From an uncultured Lachnospiraceae bacterium (GTDB lineage: Bacteria > Bacillota_A > Clostridia > Lachnospirales > Lachnospiraceae), in NCBI GenBank assembly GCA_910577835.1, contig CAJTOU010000075.1, positions 1-11,656 of the forward strand: 11,656 bases of DNA, read 5' to 3'. Both the position numbers and the translations under genes were made by a program. Positions 1 through 6,729 of the stretch are shown in pieces (position 1 is the first letter of the stretch; every line of letters begins with the position of its first letter). The notes below the pieces were generated by a model that saw nothing but the letters and a program-made list of their open reading frames with translations, was not told the origin of the DNA and ran no database searches.

Positions 1-60
1 ATTGAGGATGTCGTTGTTGGTACAAGTATTCCATACAATTACGAAAAATCAAAATTTTAA
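1..60 (+). CDS. C-terminal fragment of an unidentified protein
   Basis: An open frame runs from the first base of the window to a TAA at 58-60 and encodes the last 19 residues of a protein, ending IPYNYEKSKF. The start and any diagnostic domain lie outside the window. The frame fits a real gene because a hairpin terminator follows it within ten bases and guaA converges on it from the other side. The fragment is too short to assign to a family and no function is proposed. Confidence 0.6.
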   Translation: MEDVVVGTSIPYNYEKSKF

Positions 61-65
61 AAAGT

Positions 66-104
66 AATCCCGGAAACGCCCATTTTATCAGCATTTCCGG
101 GATT
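66..104 (-). terminator. Hairpin terminator of guaA, probably bidirectional
   Basis: The arms 66-79 and 91-104 form a 14-bp stem around CCCGGAAA/TTTCCGGG with an 11-nt loop. On the minus strand every position pairs, including one G-U, and the stem is followed by a T-rich run (ACTTTTT), so it best fits termination of guaA. On the plus strand one pair is lost, but a short TTTT follows, so it may also end the converging gene at 1-60. Confidence 0.85.
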
Positions 105-111
105 TTATCCG

Positions 112-1650
112 TTACTCGAACTCAATCGTCCCCGGCGGCTTACTCGTCAAATCATACATCACCCGATTAACCCCCTTCACCTCATTAATCACCCTCGTCA
201 TCACCCGATTTAATACCTCAAACGGAATCTCCGACGCCTCCGCTGTCATAAAATCCGACGTATTCACCGCTCTCAGCGCCACCGCATAATCATAAGTCCT
301 CTCATCCCCCATCACTCCCACACTTCTCATATTCGTCAACGCTGCAAAATACTGCCCTAATCCTTGAATCCCCGCCTTGGCAATCTCTTCCCTGTAAATA
401 TAATCCGCCTCCTGCACCATCTTCACCTTCTCAGCGGTCACCTCTCCAATAATCCGAATCCCAAGCCCCGGCCCTGGAAATGGCTGACGACTCACAAGAT
501 ACTCCGGAATCCCAAGCTCTCTTCCGGCATTTCTCACCTCATCCTTAAACAACAGCCGAAGCGGCTCCACAATCTCCTTAAAATCAACACATTCCGGCAG
601 TCCTCCTACATTGTGATGACTCTTAATCACTGCCGACTTACCAAACCCTGATTCAATCACATCAGGATAAATCGTTCCCTGTACCAGATAATCCACAGCC
701 CCGATTTTCTTCGCTTCCTCTTCAAAAACCCTGATAAATTCCTCACCAATAATCTTCCTCTTCTCCTCCGGCTCGGTAACACCTGCAAGCCTTTTATAAT
801 AACGCTCCTGCGCATTTACCCGTATAAAATTCAGCTCATAAGGTCCCTTCGGTCCGAAAACCGCTTCTACCTCATCACCCTCATTTTTACGCAACAAACC
901 ATGGTCCACAAATACACAGGTCAACTGCTTTCCAACTGCCTTTGACAATAACACAGCCGCCACAGACGAATCCACTCCACCGGACAGAGCACATAACACC
1001 TTACCATTGCCAATTCTTTCCCTCAGCTCCTTTATAGTACTTTCCACAAAAGAGGCCATCTTCCATGTTCCTTGACACTTACACACCTGATACACAAAAT
1101 TTGAAAGCATTTTTATTCCTTCCTGTGTATGCATAACTTCAGGATGAAACTGTGTCGCATACAGTTTTTCCTTCGGATTTTCCATAGCCGCCACAGGGCA
1201 TACAGGCGTATGTGCTGTAATATGAAAGCCTTCTGGTACTTTTGATATATAATCTGTATGACTCATCCAGCAAATAGTTTTTTTAGATACATTATCAAAT
1301 AAATCTGAAGATGTATCAATTTCTACCTCAGTCTTTCCATATTCACTTACAGGAGCAGCAGACACTTCTCCACCCAAAATATATGACATAAGCTGCGAAC
1401 CATAACAAATCCCCAAAACAGGAATCCCAAGCTCTAAAATCTCCTTTGTACATCTTGGAGCTTCCTCTGCATATACGCTGTTTGGTCCTCCGGTAAAAAT
1501 AATACCCTTTGGCTTCATTTCTCTGATTTTTTCCAGACTTATGCTATAAGGATGCACTTCGCAGTACACATTACATTCCCTGACTCTTCTTGCTATTAAC
1601 TGATTATATTGACCACCAAAATCGAGGACAATAATCAACTCCTCTTTCAT
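112..1650 (-). CDS. guaA: GMP synthase (glutamine-hydrolysing)
   Basis: This 512-residue protein has the usual length and full domain order of GuaA, which converts XMP to GMP in the cytoplasm using glutamine and ATP. The N-terminal class I glutamine amidotransferase domain shows the nucleophile in GICYGSQ (Cys82) and the partner residues in FHPEV (His169, Glu171). The ATP-pyrophosphatase domain shows the P-loop SGGVDSS (223-229). The C-terminal dimerisation part is intact and ends in the typical TSKPPGTIEFE. The ATG is supported by AGGAGG at 1656-1661, five bases upstream. It has its own consensus promoter and its own terminator, so it can be a single-gene unit. The leader is only about 60 nt and shows no room for a purine riboswitch. 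The identification is from recognised family motifs and is very secure. Confidence 0.98.
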   Translation of the reverse strand: MKEELIIVLDFGGQYNQLIARRVRECNVYCEVHPYSISLEKIREMKPKGIIFTGGPNSVYAEEAPRCTKEILELGIPVLGICYGSQLMSYILGGEVSAAPVSEYGKTEVEIDTSSDLFDNVSKKTICWMSHTDYISKVPEGFHITAHTPVCPVAAMENPKEKLYATQFHPEVMHTQEGIKMLSNFVYQVCKCQGTWKMASFVESTIKELRERIGNGKVLCALSGGVDSSVAAVLLSKAVGKQLTCVFVDHGLLRKNEGDEVEAVFGPKGPYELNFIRVNAQERYYKRLAGVTEPEEKRKIIGEEFIRVFEEEAKKIGAVDYLVQGTIYPDVIESGFGKSAVIKSHHNVGGLPECVDFKEIVEPLRLLFKDEVRNAGRELGIPEYLVSRQPFPGPGLGIRIIGEVTAEKVKMVQEADYIYREEIAKAGIQGLGQYFAALTNMRSVGVMGDERTYDYAVALRAVNTSDFMTAEASEIPFEVLNRVMTRVINEVKGVNRVMYDLTSKPPGTIEFE

Positions 1651-1716
1651 GACTTCCTCCTTTTTGCTGTTTCATTGTCTTGTTTTAATGACATTTTTAT
1701 ATTTGTACATACACAG

Positions 1717-1745
1717 ATTATAAAAAAGAACTATGCAGATGTCAA
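1717..1745 (-). promoter_or_regulatory. Consensus sigma-A promoter of guaA
   Basis: On the minus strand a perfect -35 TTGACA (1740-1745) and a perfect -10 TATAAT (1717-1722) are separated by exactly 17 bases. Transcription would start near 1710, about 60 nt before the guaA ATG. The -35 box contains the TGA stop codon of the acetyltransferase gene upstream (1742-1744). The match to consensus is directly visible; strength in the cell is inferred. Confidence 0.9.
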
Positions 1746-2266
1746 TTTGTTTTTAATAATTCATAAAACTCCAATATATATTCCCTTCCATTTCTTATAT
1801 CTATCCTCTTTTCCGAATAACAATACTCAAACCCGCATGATATTTGCATTTTCTTTGAAGCTATATTTTCCGAACGGCAGGAACAGATAAATTTTTCTGC
1901 TTTTCTTATCCAAAAACAATCATTCACAAGTGCCGTCAATATCTGCTTCCCATATCCCTGTCCTACAAACTTTGGTCCAATTGCAATTCCAGTATCTTCA
2001 TAAACCCCCGCTTTTATTTCTTCCATCCCTGCAAATCCGATTGCCTGCCTGCTTTTTTTCTCGTAAACCAAATATTCCAAATGATTTTTTTGCCATTCAA
2101 TTACCCTCTTCATTCTTTCCCTGGCCTCATCTTCTGTTTTTATAGCTGTCCACAACATATATCTGGCACTTTCCTGATAACGCCATAAATTTTCAAATAT
2201 ATCCTTCCAATCATCAAATTTACCCTTCTTTAAAAATAAATCCTCTGTTTCAATTTCAGCTTCCAT
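1742..2266 (-). CDS. GNAT-family N-acetyltransferase (RimJ/RimL-like)
   Basis: This 174-residue protein has the length and layout of small GNAT enzymes, which move an acetyl group from acetyl-CoA to an amine. It opens with the IETEDLFLKKG strand common in the RimJ/RimL branch. The acetyl-CoA loop is the IGPKFVGQGYGKQIL segment (residues 97-110, GQGYG at 102-106). A later NIASKKMQISCGFEY segment (about 134-148) matches the cofactor-binding helix and strand. The ATG at 2266 is the first start after an in-frame TGA. Its ribosome site is weak: AGGAG lies about 18 bases upstream and only GAAGAG lies at normal spacing. No terminator separates it from guaA, so read-through is possible. The substrate cannot be told from sequence; a ribosomal protein, an antibiotic or another small amine are all open. 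Confidence 0.88.
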   Translation of the reverse strand: MEAEIETEDLFLKKGKFDDWKDIFENLWRYQESARYMLWTAIKTEDEARERMKRVIEWQKNHLEYLVYEKKSRQAIGFAGMEEIKAGVYEDTGIAIGPKFVGQGYGKQILTALVNDCFWIRKAEKFICSCRSENIASKKMQISCGFEYCYSEKRIDIRNGREYILEFYELLKTN

Positions 2267-2639
2267 AAATTCTCTTCAAACTTTCTCCTATCCTCAATAT
2301 TTATCAAACACAGCAAATACCTTTTTATATTTCCTGCAATAAAATCCTTTTGCTTTTAATTACAGAAAAATCGCATCCTTTAAAAAAATTTTCCTATATT
2401 TGTCTTTGGATGCCATTTCATCTTTACGCACATATCAGCCCAATTTACTGTATTTTAAATCTTAATTGCCTCTTCTTTTATTTCTTTTTCACATTATATA
2501 CATTTTATTCTATTCCTTTTCCATGCTTATCCATCCCCTTCAAAATCGTCTATAATAAAAATTCCAGACGCTGCAAAATTCCATTTTTACACCGCCTGAT
2601 TTCTTTCAATCCTTATCTAAATAAAGCAAAAAGCTATTT
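2267..2639. other. AT-rich gap without a supported gene
   Basis: This stretch between the acetyltransferase start and the SMI1/KNR4 stop is strongly AT-rich and pyrimidine-biased on the plus strand. Minus-strand frames are broken by many stops. A plus-strand frame from a TTG at 2350 stays open, but its composition is mostly Phe, Tyr, Ile, Pro and Lys, it has no ribosome site and it runs antisense into the next gene. No strong terminator after the SMI1/KNR4 gene and no convincing promoter for the acetyltransferase could be recognised. Confidence 0.5.
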
Positions 2640-3293
2640 CTATATTGGTTCCCCAATTCCTTCCAAAAGCTTTGCCATTCTTTCATACTCCTCCTCTGTA
2701 TTGGCTGCATAATTCATCTGAATATCATCTTCCCCCTCCTGATGCATAAGCGCAATACGCCCATGACAATTATCCCCATACAACGTCACACTGAAATCCA
2801 TCCACATCTCAAGCTTCTCTTTTCTTTTGCCAAAAAGCTGCTCTATTTTATCCTTTTCTTCTTTTGTAATCCAATAAAATTCCTCCGGACAATATTTCAG
2901 ACAGATACTTGCCTGATATCCGTACATTGCAACTAGAAAATCCGAAAGCTTATCTGAAGATTTAACCCATATCTTATTATCCATAGATACATATACTGGC
3001 GGGTCCGGCATTTTGACATCTGTCTTTTTTATCCCTGCCCGACATACTCCCTGATTTTCATTAAAAAATATAATATACTCCAAATTTATAAATGTTGGAT
3101 ATGCGTCGGGAAGAACCAGATAATCCTGATTATATATCAAGCCATTTGTCTTTCCACATTTTAAATAAAATTGTTCTAAAACCTCTGGCAGTTCCCCTAC
3201 TGTCTGCTTTACTTTATCTATCTCTTTCACAGAATATCCCTTTGGATTATTTACACAAAATAACTGTAATATTTCATTAAATTTTTCTTCCAT
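2640..3293 (-). CDS. SMI1/KNR4 (SUKH) family protein, probable orphan immunity protein
   Basis: The 217-residue product begins MEEKFNEILQLF. It shows the pattern of the SMI1/KNR4 or SUKH superfamily: an early LPEVLEQFYLKCGKTNGL segment, a middle YIIFFNENQGVCRAGI strand pair, then DPPVYV, an IWVKSS strand and LSDFLVAMYGYQA. In bacteria such proteins usually act as cytoplasmic immunity partners of polymorphic or contact-dependent toxins; that role is known for the superfamily and only inferred here. The ATG at 3293 is preferred because AAAGGA sits eight bases upstream. A TTG at 3329 would add 12 residues but has no such site. No toxin, secretion gene or second immunity gene adjoins it, so it appears to be an orphan. 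Its promoter carries a palindrome. Confidence 0.75.
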   Translation of the reverse strand: MEEKFNEILQLFCVNNPKGYSVKEIDKVKQTVGELPEVLEQFYLKCGKTNGLIYNQDYLVLPDAYPTFINLEYIIFFNENQGVCRAGIKKTDVKMPDPPVYVSMDNKIWVKSSDKLSDFLVAMYGYQASICLKYCPEEFYWITKEEKDKIEQLFGKRKEKLEMWMDFSVTLYGDNCHGRIALMHQEGEDDIQMNYAANTEEEYERMAKLLEGIGEPI

Positions 3294-3360
3294 AAATCTC
3301 TTCCTTTCTTTGCAAAATAATTCTATCAATACTTGTAAATATTTATTTTATCGCTTTATT

Positions 3361-3389
3361 AACATATCATAAATCTGTCAGATTTTCAA
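3361..3389 (-). promoter_or_regulatory. Promoter of the SMI1/KNR4 gene with operator-like palindrome
   Basis: On the minus strand TTGAAA (3384-3389) and TATGTT (3361-3366) are 17 bases apart, and a TG lies one base upstream of the -10 box (an extended -10). A perfect 15-base palindrome, AAATCTG-A-CAGATTT (3371-3385), fills most of the spacer and touches the -35 box. A bound repressor there would block RNA polymerase. The boxes and palindrome are seen; regulation is inferred. Confidence 0.55.
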
Positions 3390-3401
3390 TCTATTTTTCA
3401 T

Positions 3402-3500
3402 TTACAAAAAATTTTCCATTAAAGAACTAATCGGCAGCACTGTATATTTATTATAATCTACCCATACTTTATTTGACAACAGCCACCCTTTAGAACAATA
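3402..3500 (-). pseudogene. Short relic-like open frame
   Basis: A 32-residue minus-strand frame bounded by an in-frame TGA at 3501-3503 and a TAA at 3402-3404 reads like ordinary protein, with VWVDYNKYTVLP and ISSLMENFL. There is no ATG near the beginning; a TTG preceded by GGGTGG is the only start candidate and would give about 25 residues. It could be the decayed tail of a gene, a tiny gene or chance. A promoter-like pair, TTGTCA (3474-3479) and TATAAT (3450-3455) with an 18-base spacer, lies inside it, which complicates the reading. The family is not recognised. Confidence 0.2.
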
Positions 3501-3611
3501 TCATAGGAAATGCAGGATTACAATAGCTTTTATCGGACTTCAGTGCGCTCCCTTTCGGACAGCATCGTAAAAAATACAGTCAAAACAAGCATTGATTATA
3601 TTTTCTATAAA
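3501..3611. other. GC-richer patch of unknown origin
   Basis: Within an otherwise AT-rich gap, roughly 3525-3567 is distinctly GC-richer and holds two direct copies of TCGGAC (3533-3538 and 3555-3560) spaced 22 bases start to start. No open frame of useful length crosses it on either strand. It may be a fragment of an older mobile element or a binding region; nothing decides between these. Confidence 0.3.
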
Positions 3612-3722
3612 ATCAAAAAAGACTGTTTCAAAAATAACTTCAAATACAATATGCAGTATACAACATTTAGAGTGTAAACTATGATTGTACATGAATCTTA
3701 TTTTGCAACAGTCTTTTTATCA
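3612..3722. repeat. MITE-like element with 20-bp terminal inverted repeats
   Basis: Two imperfect inverted repeats, 3616-3636 and 3699-3718, share AAAAAGACTGTT, then one differing base, then CAAAA and TA. They enclose 62 bases with no coding frame, giving an element of about 103 bp. The bases directly outside are ATCA on both sides (3612-3615 and 3719-3722), as expected of a target duplication. This suits a non-autonomous transposon or an internally deleted insertion sequence. On the minus strand the long stem followed by a run of T could also serve as the terminator of the MerR-methyltransferase gene, which ends 32 bases away. Confidence 0.55.
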
Positions 3723-3750
3723 TCTAATCCGTAACTATTTTAGGCACTGC

Positions 3751-4935
3751 TTACATAACTCTGCATTGCCAGAATAGCGCATTTGTCTCAATCGTAATAC
3801 CATTATTTTCTGTTATTTGCGCTTTAAAATACGCTCTTAACTTTTCCTCATATACAGAGAAAAACTTTTTCTGTTCTGGAAAATCAACTTTCAATAATTC
3901 TAATAATTCCTCCGAATCACCATAACACATATGATTCAAAATCTGAATTTCCTTTATCTGTGAAAAATATTTTTTCAGCATTTCCAAAAATACTTCTGTA
4001 TTTTTCTCTTTTTCTGCAATTTTGGCTAAAACAAAATCCGAAGGCAGTTCAAGCTTTTCAAACAACTCCTTCCAGAACAAATATTTTTTGTTTCCTCCAG
4101 CACCGTTACAGCAAAATATACCACCTTCTGCGAGGCATGACTTGGCATATTCAATCAGTTTTTCCTTATCCTGCAAAAATCCAAATAAATAATGAGCAAT
4201 AATACGGTTATATGGCTTTCTATGCTTCAGCTCCTGCCATGTTTCCTCCTTCTCAACATCCTTCCAGCAAAACTCCAGTCTGGTTCCTGCTGCCAGCTCA
4301 GACGCATGTTTTAAAGCATAGACTTCAAAATCATCTGCCCAGCTTCCATGGATATCTATGGCAGATACCGTGATATTTTCTGGTATTTTGTCCCAATTAT
4401 TTCTCCATAATTTTCCATAACCACATCCAATATCCATCACTCTTTCCCCTGCCTGAATATTTAGGGAATGATAAATTTTTACATACCAGTCTTCGTTGTC
4501 AGCCTCATGTCTTAATGCCTGAAAATGTGCATCATCTGCCTTCTGGTCTATCTGGATAAGCCTCAAAATCTCTGCGATGCTATCCCAGTCAGGCGCATCC
4601 ATACAACGATTTAATGCTCTTTGAATACATGCAATAGACTTTTCAAGCTGCTGCCTTTTTCTGTCCATCATCTCAATCTGATGCTCTAATGCTGTCCTAA
4701 TCTCCATACCATTTTCACAACTCAGATTTTCCTTGATTTCCTCCAAAGAAAATCCTACCTGTTTTAATGCAATAATCTTCTCCAGCACCAGCAATGCTTC
4801 CTTGTCATAAAGCCTGTATTTTCCCTCCGTATATCCTGTAGGTTTTAATAAACCTTTTTCGTCATACAGACGAATTGCTTTTTGAGAAATCCCTGTCTTT
4901 TTTGCAATTTCTCCTGATGTCATTTTTTCTTCCAT
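3751..4935 (-). CDS. MerR-family regulator fused to a SAM-dependent methyltransferase
   Basis: The 394-residue product joins two domains. Residues 5-72 form a MerR winged helix-turn-helix (TSGEIAKKTGISQKAIRLYDEKGLLKP, then the wing GYTEGKYRLYD), followed by a helix of about 40 residues that normally dimerises the protein. From about residue 155 a class I methyltransferase fold begins, with the SAM-binding motif VMDIGCGYGKLW (166-177), an acidic residue in AIDIHG and a later IAHYLFGF motif. The ATG at 4935 is chosen because AGGAGG (4944-4949) lies eight bases upstream; a GTG at 4944 overlaps that site. It lies directly downstream of the ABC-2 permease but has its own MerR-type promoter, so self-regulation is likely. 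The methyl acceptor and the inducer are unknown; a drug-modifying or drug-sensing role is only an inference from the neighbourhood. Confidence 0.88.
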   Translation of the reverse strand: MEEKMTSGEIAKKTGISQKAIRLYDEKGLLKPTGYTEGKYRLYDKEALLVLEKIIALKQVGFSLEEIKENLSCENGMEIRTALEHQIEMMDRKRQQLEKSIACIQRALNRCMDAPDWDSIAEILRLIQIDQKADDAHFQALRHEADNEDWYVKIYHSLNIQAGERVMDIGCGYGKLWRNNWDKIPENITVSAIDIHGSWADDFEVYALKHASELAAGTRLEFCWKDVEKEETWQELKHRKPYNRIIAHYLFGFLQDKEKLIEYAKSCLAEGGIFCCNGAGGNKKYLFWKELFEKLELPSDFVLAKIAEKEKNTEVFLEMLKKYFSQIKEIQILNHMCYGDSEELLELLKVDFPEQKKFFSVYEEKLRAYFKAQITENNGITIETNALFWQCRVM

Positions 4936-4955
4936 CAATATCACCTCCTAAAATA

Positions 4956-4986
4956 AGGATAAAGGATTCCCCAAGGGAAGAGTCAA
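4956..4986 (-). promoter_or_regulatory. MerR-type promoter with 19-bp spacer and operator dyad
   Basis: On the minus strand -35 TTGACT (4981-4986) and -10 TATCCT (4956-4961) are separated by 19 bases, the overlong spacing typical of promoters activated by MerR proteins through DNA distortion. Inside the spacer is the inverted repeat TTCCC-TTG-GGGAA (4967-4979), in the place where MerR dimers bind. The start point would lie only a few bases upstream of the AGGAGG site, giving a very short leader. This predicts autoregulation by the gene it drives. Confidence 0.85.
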
Positions 4987-5017
4987 GAAGTTTTTTATAT
5001 TTTTAAAAAAATTTATT

Positions 5018-5824
5018 TTAATTACCAGAACTCTTATAATATTTTATACTATACCGCCAAAATACATATGCCATAACATACATCCCAATCCCCACAACCG
5101 GCGTAAGATACAAATAAACTCTTGGATATGCCATATCCTCCTTTTGCAGCAAATACTGCGCCGGAAAATAATTTACAAAAGCAAATGGTACTATATAAAC
5201 CATACAAAACTGAACTGCCTTATGAAAAATACTAATCGGATATCCCGCAAATTTTTTTCCATTGAAATAAAACAATTCTTTTATACTCATTGTTTCAATC
5301 AAATAAATATTTAACGTCGCCAAAATCAAAAATATTGCACCCTGAATGAGCACTCCACCCAAAATAGCAAAAGTATAGTAAAGAATCGTGGTTATATTCC
5401 ACACTACTTCTACTTTCCCCGCAGATATCACAAACAGCACAATCCCCAGTCCGCCTTGCCCAATCGCCGCAAACCAGTCCGCATCTGAAAAAATAATCTG
5501 AAACAGCAGTCCTCTCGGTCTTAAAATATACCTGTCAAAATTTCCTGTCCTTACTGTATTTCCAAAATCTCTTAAACCGGTAAAGAAAATAATCAATATT
5601 CCATATGTAACAAACAGCAGACTAAACAAAAAGAACAGCTCATACATATCCCACCCGTTCAGGGAATCAAATTTCAACAATGTAAAATAAATCACCAGAA
5701 TCCCCGTAGCTTCCCGCAAAAATACAGCAAGCGAGCGAAGTACCGCATCCACCTTATACTGAAACCATGACTTTATAATTATTTTTGTATAAACCGCCGC
5801 CAGATTTAATGTATCACTTTTCAT
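5018..5824 (-). CDS. ABC-2 family permease, COG3694/DUF990-like (second permease)
   Basis: The 268-residue membrane protein is predicted to cross the membrane about six times; long hydrophobic stretches are visible near 32-52, 62-82, 118-135, 145-172, 202-220 and 240-258. The segment GNFDRYILRPRGLLFQI (94-110) is the hallmark amphipathic motif of the COG3694 permeases, which pair with a COG4587 permease and a COG4586 ATPase. Such transporters are linked to export of viologens and similar compounds in some bacteria, but the substrate here is unknown. The ATG at 5824 follows an in-frame TAA nine bases upstream, so no earlier start exists, and the ribosome site is weak (AAAG). A 113-base gap separates it from the first permease, unusual for an otherwise tightly packed operon, and suggests translational control or a lost segment. 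Confidence 0.87.
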   Translation of the reverse strand: MKSDTLNLAAVYTKIIIKSWFQYKVDAVLRSLAVFLREATGILVIYFTLLKFDSLNGWDMYELFFLFSLLFVTYGILIIFFTGLRDFGNTVRTGNFDRYILRPRGLLFQIIFSDADWFAAIGQGGLGIVLFVISAGKVEVVWNITTILYYTFAILGGVLIQGAIFLILATLNIYLIETMSIKELFYFNGKKFAGYPISIFHKAVQFCMVYIVPFAFVNYFPAQYLLQKEDMAYPRVYLYLTPVVGIGMYVMAYVFWRYSIKYYKSSGN

Positions 5825-5937
5825 TCTTTACACCATGCCGCAGTTATTATCCGCAGCTTATATCCTTTCTGTATATTTCTTTTTGAGTCCAGACACCCTG
5901 AATAATCATCAATTTCTTTTTCTACATTTTCATAAAA

Positions 5938-6729
5938 TTAACCACCCTGAACTACCAGCTTCTTTTTTCCACGTTCCCATAAAAAATTTCCCAGTAAATA
6001 AATAAGAAAAATCCATATTATCTGAATCATACATTTTTCCCCTATTTCACGGTAGGACAGTTCTCCCAGATAAATCTGCACCGGCGTAAAATAAATCGAA
6101 GAAAACGGCAAAAATCTCATAATTGAATCCATCCAGTCCGGCATAAACCACAATGGAATCATGGAACCGGATAATACATTTACAAAAACATTTTTTATTG
6201 TTACAATACTCCACACATTAATCAGCCAAAAAGAACTCATCTGCACAGCAAAGCTGATACTCCAGAGCACTCCATACCCCAATAACGCACTGAAAATAAA
6301 CAGAACAAACATTGGAAAACTATATGGTGTATCGATTCCCACAACAACTGCTGCCACAAAAAGTGCCGGAATAAAATGAAACACAAGCTGAAAAACCGCA
6401 TTTCCAAGATTATCCGCCAGCATACGCCCCTTAAAACTAACAGGCAGTAATAATTCCGTGGCAATACTCCCATTTCCAATCCGATAAGGCAGATAAAAAT
6501 CATCCACAGTAAATACAGCTCCCAGACAAATCGAAAGCACAAAATTTGTTGTTACCATTGACATTGTAACACCGTCTATTTCGCCTCTCCCATGATATAA
6601 TGCCTGATAAATTTCCCAGAAAATAAAAATCTGCACAATTGTATTTAAAATTCCCATAAAATGATTAAAACGATAAGCACTTCTCCCAAGAAAGCTTTTT
6701 CTGGCAAATGCCAAATATGGAGTCAGCAT
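5938..6729 (-). CDS. ABC-2 family permease, COG4587-like (first permease)
   Basis: This 263-residue permease shows about six membrane segments. It opens with an AFARKSFLGRSAYRFNHF amphipathic entry helix and has the GSIATELLLPVSFKGRMLA motif (88-104) that is the counterpart of the G-x-D-x-x-L-x-R-P motif in the partner permease. The conserved SGSMIPLWFMPDW...LPFSSIYFTPVQIYLG region (187-222) is characteristic of COG4587. The natural end ERGKKKLVVQGG matches the family length. The ATG at 6729 directly abuts the TAA of the ATPase gene (no gap) and is preceded by GGGGAGG, so translation is probably coupled. It should form the membrane half of an exporter with the following permease. Substrate unknown. 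Confidence 0.88.
   Translation of the reverse strand: MLTPYLAFARKSFLGRSAYRFNHFMGILNTIVQIFIFWEIYQALYHGRGEIDGVTMSMVTTNFVLSICLGAVFTVDDFYLPYRIGNGSIATELLLPVSFKGRMLADNLGNAVFQLVFHFIPALFVAAVVVGIDTPYSFPMFVLFIFSALLGYGVLWSISFAVQMSSFWLINVWSIVTIKNVFVNVLSGSMIPLWFMPDWMDSIMRFLPFSSIYFTPVQIYLGELSYREIGEKCMIQIIWIFLIYLLGNFLWERGKKKLVVQGG

Noticed and set aside
364..651. Plus-strand frame inside guaA
   Set aside because: It is the antisense shadow of a very well conserved gene and resembles no family.
1651..1745. Purine riboswitch in front of guaA
   Set aside because: The leader from the consensus promoter is about 60 nt, too short for the aptamer, and no conserved core was seen.
2350..2712. Plus-strand 120-codon frame with TTG start
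   Set aside because: No ribosome site, a composition rich in Phe, Tyr, Ile and Pro from pyrimidine-biased DNA, and antisense overlap with the SMI1/KNR4 gene.
6237..6542. Second minus-strand frame inside the first permease gene
   Set aside because: It is an out-of-frame reading of a hydrophobic gene; the main frame has the family motifs.
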